From Rhodoluna limnophila (GTDB lineage: Bacteria > Actinomycetota > Actinomycetes > Actinomycetales > Microbacteriaceae): 9,976 nt of DNA. Positions 5,933 through 9,976 of the stretch are shown piece after piece. The notes beneath the pieces were generated by a model that saw only the letters and a program-made list of their open reading frames with translations, was not told the origin of the DNA and made no database searches. How positions within the stretch are numbered: position 1 is the first letter of the stretch; each line of letters opens with the position of its first letter. The DNA lies in NCBI GenBank assembly GCA_943326655.2, contig CALPUC020000019.1, forward strand, positions 1-9,976, in the 5' to 3' direction. Position numbers and translations under genes: made by a program.

Positions 5933-7436
5933 AACGGCTCGAGTAGTTTGGGGCTTCGGCAATCATCTGCACGTCGTGCGGGTGTGATTCCTTGAGACCG
6001 GCGGCGGTAATTCGAACGAACTTACCTTTGCTTTGAAGTTCGTCGATGGTTTCAGCTCCCACATAACCCATCGATGCGCGTAGCCCACCGATTAGTTGGT
6101 GAACCACGGTATGAACGGTGCCGCGGTAAGGAACCCGGCCTTCGATGCCTTCTGGAACAAGTTTGTCTTCGCGAAGCACGTCGTCTTGGAAGTAGCGGTC
6201 TTTCGAGTAGCTCTTAGCTTCACCCCGAGATTGCATGGCTCCGAGAGAGCCCATGCCGCGATAGGTTTTGAACTGTTTGCCGCCAACGAACGTGATGTCG
6301 CCAGGAGCTTCGTCGGTTCCGGCCAGCAGAGAGCCAAGCATTACGGCGTTCGCACCGGCAACCAGAGCCTTGGCGATGTCTCCGGAGTACTGCAATCCGC
6401 CATCGGCGATCACGGGAACTCCTGCCGGCTTACATGCCGAAGACGCTTCGTAAACCGCGGTGACCTGTGGCACGCCAACCCCGGCAACAACGCGGGTGGT
6501 GCAAATTGAGCCCGGACCAACGCCAACCTTCACGCCGTCGACTCCCGCATCAACCAGTGCCTGAGCACCCTCGCGGGTTGCCACGTTTCCGCCAATTACA
6601 TCGACGTTTTTGGCAAACGGTTCAGCTTTGAGCTTTGCCACCATCTCCAAGACGGCTCTATTGTGGCCGTGTGCGGTGTCTACCACCAGGATGTCTACAC
6701 CCGCATCGATAAGTGCCATGGCTCGCTCCCAGGCGTCGTTGCCAACGCCAACCGCAGCGGCAACCAACAGACGACCAGCAGAGTCTTTTGAAGCCAAAGG
6801 GTATTTATCGCTCTTGTCAAAGTCCTTGACGGTAATCAGACCGGTTAGGCGCCCGTTGTCGTCAATAAGAGGTAGCTTTTCAATTCGGTGCTGAGCAAAT
6901 AGCGCAATTGCGTCGTTTGGATTGGTACCGGTCTTTGCAGTAACCAGAGGCATCGGAGTCATGATGTCTTTGACCAGTGTGGTTGGGCGCTGAACTTCAA
7001 GCACAAAACGCATGTCTCGGTTGGTCACGATTCCCAACAGGATTCCGTCTTCGTCGATAACCGGAAGACCAGAAACTCGGAAGCGACCGCAAAGTTCGTC
7101 TACTTCTTGAATGGTGGCCAGTGGGTGGGTGGTTACCGGGTGGGTAATCATTCCCGCTTCCGAACGCTTCACCATGTCGACCGACTCAGCCTGGCGTTCC
7201 AGAGAAAGGTTGCGGTGCAAAACGCCGATTCCGCCCTGACGAGCCATGGCGATTGCCATTCTGGCTTCGGTTACGGTGTCCATTGCTGAAGAAAGAAGCG
7301 GAACGTTGATCTCAACGCGCTTGGTTAGGCGGGTTTTAGTACTCACGCCACTGGGGACAATATTCGATTCGCCAGGCAGAAGAAGCACGTCGTCGTAGGT
7401 TAATCCGACAAAACCAAAGGGGTCTTTCTGGGTCAT
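5931..7436 (-). CDS. guaB: IMP dehydrogenase
   Basis: Oxidises IMP to XMP with NAD+, the committed step to guanine nucleotides. The 501-residue length is typical. Layout: N-terminal barrel part with SSAMDTVTEARMA (49-61), a pair of CBS domains (about 98-206) inserted in the barrel, then the catalytic half. The active-site loop is GVGPGSICTTR (305-315) with catalytic C312; DGGLQYSGDI (345-354) binds the IMP phosphate; the mobile flap has RGMGSLGAMQSR (393-404) and the Arg414-Tyr415 pair in KDRYF, followed by PEGIEGRVPYRG. All key residues are intact. It is the first gene of the minus-strand run, followed after 9 nt by guaB3. The ATG at 7436 follows a TAGAAT element by 6 nt. AGGGG directly abuts the ATG, too close to work as a normal ribosome site, so a leaderless mRNA is likely. 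Confidence 0.99.
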   Translation of the reverse strand: MTQKDPFGFVGLTYDDVLLLPGESNIVPSGVSTKTRLTKRVEINVPLLSSAMDTVTEARMAIAMARQGGIGVLHRNLSLERQAESVDMVKRSEAGMITHPVTTHPLATIQEVDELCGRFRVSGLPVIDEDGILLGIVTNRDMRFVLEVQRPTTLVKDIMTPMPLVTAKTGTNPNDAIALFAQHRIEKLPLIDDNGRLTGLITVKDFDKSDKYPLASKDSAGRLLVAAAVGVGNDAWERAMALIDAGVDILVVDTAHGHNRAVLEMVAKLKAEPFAKNVDVIGGNVATREGAQALVDAGVDGVKVGVGPGSICTTRVVAGVGVPQVTAVYEASSACKPAGVPVIADGGLQYSGDIAKALVAGANAVMLGSLLAGTDEAPGDITFVGGKQFKTYRGMGSLGAMQSRGEAKSYSKDRYFQDDVLREDKLVPEGIEGRVPYRGTVHTVVHQLIGGLRASMGYVGAETIDELQSKGKFVRITAAGLKESHPHDVQMIAEAPNYSSR

Positions 7437-7442
7437 CCCCTA

Positions 7443-7448
7443 ATTCTA
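7443..7448 (-). promoter_or_regulatory. Candidate -10 element of the guaB operon promoter (leaderless type)
   Basis: TAGAAT on the minus strand fits the TAnnnT pattern of actinobacterial housekeeping promoters. Its 3' end is 6 nt from the guaB ATG, which would place the transcription start at or next to the A of the start codon. No good -35 hexamer is seen at 16 to 18 nt, common in this phylum. A leader-based riboswitch is not possible on such a transcript, although another start site further upstream cannot be excluded. Confidence 0.6.
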
Positions 7449-7509
7449 CCCTTTGCAACAACTATGTTTCTATCGGGCAAAACATGGTTTTCGGCGAATG
7501 TAAATCTAG

Positions 7510-7524
7510 TAAAGTTTCACTTTA
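7510..7524. repeat. Short inverted repeat, candidate operator upstream of the liv operon
   Basis: TAAAGT, a 3-nt spacer TTC, and ACTTTA form a perfect 6-3-6 inverted repeat. The symmetry extends to 9 bp arms (7504-7527) if a 2-nt bulge (GT) in the left arm is allowed: ATCTA(GT)AAAGT against ACTTTAGAT. Its left arm coincides with the best -10 candidate for the permease operon, so a bound regulator could block transcription. The regulator is unknown, and the repeat is short enough to be chance. Confidence 0.35.
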
Positions 7525-7559
7525 GATACGCAACGAAGCAATCGGTTGCGGTTTTGACC

Positions 7560-7565
7560 GAGAGG
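7560..7565 (+). promoter_or_regulatory. Ribosome binding site deciding the start of the LivH-type permease gene
   Basis: GAGAGG lies 6 nt before the TTG at 7572. The other in-frame choices are ATG at 7587, which has no comparable site at the right distance, and ATG at 7464, which would add 36 residues that look untranslated. This site favours TTG. Confidence 0.6.
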
Positions 7566-7571
7566 TTTAGT

Positions 7572-8891
7572 TTGAACCAGTTAGCCATGTTGCGAGTGAA
7601 GCGAATCGGGCTGTTTTTTGCCACCCTAATCGTGTTTCTCACCGCCTTTGCCGGAAGTGCTCCAGCAAGCGCCCAGAGCCTGAATTCCGGTGTTTCAATT
7701 CACACCGAAGACAAAAACGAGAGCCAACTTATTGTTGGTGGAACCGTGAAAAACGATGGCAAAGGTGTTGCCGACATCAAACTACGCGTGACCGGCCCGA
7801 ACTTCGACGAAGTTGCTACCACCGATGAAAACGGTAAGTGGGAATTAGTGGTGCCAACTCGTGCCAAGTACGAGGTCGCGATTGATCTGAAATCTCTACC
7901 AGAGGGTGTCGGGCTTCGTGATCCAGAAAACGCGGTTCGCGTCGCCGACGTCACGGTTACCGATAAAGCGGCGGTTCTCTTTCCCCTCGGAAAAGGCAAT
8001 CGAGTAATTCAGTCGTTCTCGGATCAGCTCGTCATTCGTCTTTTTGCCGGTTTAAATCTCGGGCTTCTTCTAGCGGTCTCAGCGATTGGTATCTCGCTAA
8101 TTTTTGGAACCACGGGTCTCAACAACTTCGCTCACGGTGAAATGGTTACGTTCGGTGCCCTGACCGGGTGGTTGCTCGCGGTGGTATTCCAGTTCCCGCT
8201 CGTGTTAGCCGGGCTCCTCACAGTGCTTGCTTCGGCCGCTTTTGGCTACGCTCAAGACGCAGCCGTTTGGAAACCGCTTCGAAAGCGTCGTGTGGGGCTC
8301 AACCAGATGATGATTGTTTCCATCGGTTTTGCGATTCTGCTTCGCTACGTGCTGCTTATGTTCTTCGGCGGAGACACCAAGGTTCTTTCTGGCGAGTACG
8401 AAGCAGTCAAGTTTGGCCCAGTGAACACCACCGTTACTTCAATCTGGTCGATGGCTCTAGCGGTTATCACTCTGGCCGCAGTGGCTCTATTCCTGACTCG
8501 AACCAGAATCGGTAAAGCCACCCGTGCGGTATCGGACAACTCCTCTCTGGCCGCAGCCTCCGGTATCGACGTTGAGCAAATAATCCGAATCGTTTGGGTT
8601 GTCGCCGGAGCACTAACCGGTTTGTCGGGTCTTTTCTACGGCCTTCAGTTCCAGGCGACTTTCCAAACCGGATCGCAGATTCTGCTCCTCTTGTTCGCTG
8701 CCGTTACCCTCGGTGGTCTGGGCACCGCTCTGGGAGCAACCGTTGGCGCCCTAATCATTGGTTTCGTGGTTGAGCTTTCATCGCTGGTTCTCCCCGTCGA
8801 CCTGAAGTACGCGGCCGCTCTGGTCATCCTGATTCTGGTATTGCTAGTTCGCCCGCAGGGTGTTCTCGGCAAGAAGCAAAGAATCGGTTAG
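7572..8891 (+). CDS. livH: LivH-type branched-chain amino acid ABC transporter permease with an exported N-terminal domain
   Basis: Membrane subunit of a branched-chain (or related) amino acid importer. From TTG at 7572 it has 439 residues, against about 290-310 for a plain LivH. The extra length is N-terminal: a signal peptide (basic LRVKR at 7-11, hydrophobic core 12-28, A-S-A-Q near 32-35), then a domain of about 115 residues (36-152) outside the membrane. That domain contains GGTVKNDGKGVADIKLRVTG (56-75) and TTDENGKWELVVP (83-95), the pattern of carboxypeptidase-regulatory-like beta-sandwich domains. The permease follows, with GLNNFAHGEM (182-191), an EAA-loop-like SDNSSLAAASGIDV (321-334), which contacts the ATPase in relatives, and RPQGVLG (427-433). 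About eight hydrophobic segments are visible after residue 150. ATG at 7587 would still keep the signal peptide. Substrate is inferred from family only; no binding-protein gene is in view. Confidence 0.92.
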   Translation: MNQLAMLRVKRIGLFFATLIVFLTAFAGSAPASAQSLNSGVSIHTEDKNESQLIVGGTVKNDGKGVADIKLRVTGPNFDEVATTDENGKWELVVPTRAKYEVAIDLKSLPEGVGLRDPENAVRVADVTVTDKAAVLFPLGKGNRVIQSFSDQLVIRLFAGLNLGLLLAVSAIGISLIFGTTGLNNFAHGEMVTFGALTGWLLAVVFQFPLVLAGLLTVLASAAFGYAQDAAVWKPLRKRRVGLNQMMIVSIGFAILLRYVLLMFFGGDTKVLSGEYEAVKFGPVNTTVTSIWSMALAVITLAAVALFLTRTRIGKATRAVSDNSSLAAASGIDVEQIIRIVWVVAGALTGLSGLFYGLQFQATFQTGSQILLLLFAAVTLGGLGTALGATVGALIIGFVVELSSLVLPVDLKYAAALVILILVLLVRPQGVLGKKQRIG

Positions 8892-8894
8892 GAG
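8890..8894 (+). promoter_or_regulatory. Ribosome binding site for livM
   Basis: AGGAG overlaps the livH stop codon (TAGGAG) and stands 6 nt before the livM ATG at 8901. It fixes that start and suggests coupled translation of the two permease subunits. Confidence 0.7.
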
Positions 8895-8900
8895 AAAACC

Positions 8901-9884
8901 ATGGACTGGATTCAGACATTCAACCTAACGGTAGGGGTAATTCTCGACCCGCTAACCGCCGCCTACATCCTCTGTGCAATCGGCCTATCGGTTCACTTCG
9001 GCTTCACCGGTCTGCTCAACTTCGGTCAGGCTGCCTTTGCCGCCGTGGGAGCTTACGGCACGGCAATTGGCTACCTAACCCTAAAACTGCCTCTGCTGAT
9101 GGCCATGGGCTTTGCACTTCTATGCGTGGTGATTTTTGCCCTAATCCTCGGAATTCCAACACTTCGCCTGCGAGCCGACTATCTGGCAATCGTTACCATC
9201 GCCGCCTCGGAAGTTTTCCGCTATCTGATGTCTACCAGCGCCTTCAGAGACGTCACCGGTGGTTCAAACGGTCTAAGCCAGTTCGGTTACGACTTCTTCG
9301 ATTGGAATCCGATACCAGACGGACAGTACAGCTTTGGTCCATTTAACTGGACCGCTGATCAGTTCTGGCTAAGAGCGTTCTCATTCGGCCTGGTCGGTGT
9401 GGCCACGCTTCTGGTATGGCTAATGATGCGCTCACCGTGGGGTCGTGTTCTCAAGGGAATCCGTGAAGACGAGGATGCAGTTCGAAGCCTTGGCAAAAAC
9501 GTTTTCTCCTACAAACTGCAGTCACTAATCGTTGGCGGTCTGTTCGCCGGTCTTGGCGGAATCGTGTTCGTGTTAGCGATGTCAAACGTTCAGCCGCAAA
9601 CCTGGGTAACTAACTTCACCTTTATGGTCTGGACAGTCTTGCTACTGGGTGGGGCGGCCAGCATGCTCGGCCCAATCGCCGGCGGCATGGTCTTCTTCGC
9701 ACTCTGGGTCTTCGTGAACGAAATCCTCGCCGGAATGTCGGCACTGGGTTGGTTGCCTTTCCTAGACCCAGCCCAGGTAGGCCAGGTTCGTTTCATCCTC
9801 ATCGGTTTGGCTTTGATGCTCCTGGTGATTTTCAGGCCTCAGGGCATGTTCGGCAACAAGAAGGAGCTGCGTTTCAATGGCTAA
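8901..9884 (+). CDS. livM: LivM-type branched-chain amino acid ABC transporter permease
   Basis: Second membrane subunit of the importer, pairing with the LivH-type protein. The 327-residue length is usual. Signature GFTGLLNFGQAAFAAVGAYG (34-53) is the LivM form of the family motif; LRADYLAIVTIAASEV (90-105) is also typical. The EAA-like loop GRVLKGIREDEDAVRSLGKN (181-200) would touch the ATPase. The C-terminus RPQGMFG (312-318) matches the LivH end motif. Hydrophobic segments are spread across the length (about 13-32, 40-60, 64-87, 94-110, 157-176, 207-228, 240-275, 296-311). It starts 9 nt after livH and overlaps the next gene by 8 nt. The extracytoplasmic loop about 112-155 is rich in aromatic and polar residues. 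Nothing appears broken. Confidence 0.97.
   Translation: MDWIQTFNLTVGVILDPLTAAYILCAIGLSVHFGFTGLLNFGQAAFAAVGAYGTAIGYLTLKLPLLMAMGFALLCVVIFALILGIPTLRLRADYLAIVTIAASEVFRYLMSTSAFRDVTGGSNGLSQFGYDFFDWNPIPDGQYSFGPFNWTADQFWLRAFSFGLVGVATLLVWLMMRSPWGRVLKGIREDEDAVRSLGKNVFSYKLQSLIVGGLFAGLGGIVFVLAMSNVQPQTWVTNFTFMVWTVLLLGGAASMLGPIAGGMVFFALWVFVNEILAGMSALGWLPFLDPAQVGQVRFILIGLALMLLVIFRPQGMFGNKKELRFNG
9861..9866 (+). promoter_or_regulatory. Ribosome binding site for the LivG-type ATPase gene
   Basis: AAGGAG inside the end of livM, 10 nt before ATG at 9877. It supports that start, which overlaps livM by 8 nt. Confidence 0.6.
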
Positions 9885-9976
9885 TGACATTGCCGTAGGC
9901 ACAATCGAACCAGGCTGCAAAAAGGTAGACCCGATTTTGGTCGCCGATAATGTAACCCGTCAGTTCGGCGGGCTAA
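9877..9976 (+). CDS. livG: LivG-type ABC transporter ATP-binding protein, N-terminal end only
   Basis: The first 33 codons of a gene that runs off the right edge. It begins with a short polar stretch of about 20 residues (MANDIAVGTI and onward), then PILVADNVTRQFGGL, which is the usual first beta strand of LivG-type ATPases (L-x-V-x-x-V-T-x-x-F-G-G-L). The Walker A motif would lie just beyond the window. It overlaps livM by 8 nt, as expected for subunits of one transporter. The extra residues before the core are slightly longer than the shortest relatives. The assignment to LivG rather than LivF is from the FGGL signature and from gene order. Confidence 0.88.
   Translation, partial: MANDIAVGTIEPGCKKVDPILVADNVTRQFGGL

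Larger units (their letters stand above)
7437..7571. promoter_or_regulatory. Divergent intergenic promoter region between guaB and the liv operon
   Basis: 135 nt separate guaB (leftward) from the LivH-type gene (rightward). The left part holds the guaB -10 candidate. The middle is AT-rich compared with the flanking genes and contains an inverted repeat at 7510-7524. The right end holds the ribosome site of the permease gene. For rightward transcription the hexamer TAAAGT at 7510-7515 is the best -10 candidate, giving a leader of about 50 nt, but no clear -35 is seen. No small gene or RNA gene is recognisable. Confidence 0.6.

Noticed and set aside
5579..5995. 138-codon plus-strand reading frame spanning the guaB3-guaB junction.
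   Set aside because: It runs opposite two conserved enzymes and has low-complexity basic composition, so it is a shadow.
7464..7571. ATG at 7464 as the start of the LivH-type gene, giving 36 more residues.
   Set aside because: The added residues resemble no part of the family, no ribosome site precedes this ATG, and the stretch holds the likely promoter and palindrome. The TTG at 7572 has GAGAGG at the right distance and leads into a normal signal peptide.
7437..7571. Guanine-type riboswitch or other structured leader upstream of guaB.
   Set aside because: The likely transcript starts at the ATG and the whole divergent gap is 135 nt shared with another promoter. I find no recognisable aptamer core.
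1..9976. Mobile elements, CRISPR arrays, tRNA or rRNA genes and defence systems.
   Set aside because: No repeat arrays, transposase motifs, terminal inverted repeats or RNA-gene signatures were seen. Nearly all sequence is occupied by housekeeping genes.

Overview
This window looks like an ordinary, densely packed stretch of an actinobacterial chromosome. GC content is moderate, roughly one half by eye. The combination of guaB, a guaB3-type paralogue, a ShyY1/SURF1-type protein, a DUF3817 protein and guaA on one strand is characteristic of Actinobacteria. The moderate GC and very tight spacing suggest a streamlined Microbacteriaceae-like lineage, possibly freshwater; that placement is inference, not proof. 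I see no rRNA, tRNA, CRISPR array, insertion sequence, phage gene or long repeat.

Positions 1 to 7436 hold seven minus-strand genes. In transcription order (right to left) they are guaB (IMP dehydrogenase), a GuaB3-family paralogue, a SURF1/ShyY1-like cytochrome oxidase assembly protein, a DUF3817 membrane protein, guaA (GMP synthase), a glycerophosphodiester phosphodiesterase, and the 5' part of a UvrD/PcrA helicase that runs off the left edge. Junctions range from a 4-nt overlap to a 12-nt gap, so the run probably forms one operon with some internal promoters. GuaB and GuaA supply the two steps from IMP to GMP. The two membrane proteins between them point to respiration rather than purines, so the unit mixes nucleotide synthesis, membrane assembly, lipid salvage and DNA repair.

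Positions 7437 to 7571 form a short divergent promoter region. The guaB side has a TAGAAT -10-like hexamer exactly 6 nt from the ATG, the geometry of a leaderless actinobacterial mRNA. The same hexamer at the same distance recurs before the DUF3817 gene. The other side carries a small inverted repeat and a good ribosome binding site for the rightward operon.

Positions 7572 to the right edge hold a plus-strand branched-chain (or related) amino acid ABC transporter operon: a LivH-type permease, a LivM-type permease and the first 33 codons of a LivG-type ATPase. The LivH protein carries an N-terminal signal peptide and an extra exported beta-rich domain ahead of the permease.

The points most worth a second look are the GuaB3 protein, which has serine where IMP dehydrogenases have the catalytic cysteine, the exported domain fused to LivH, and the repeated TAGAAT-6-ATG arrangement. 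I do not see a clearly new multi-gene system.
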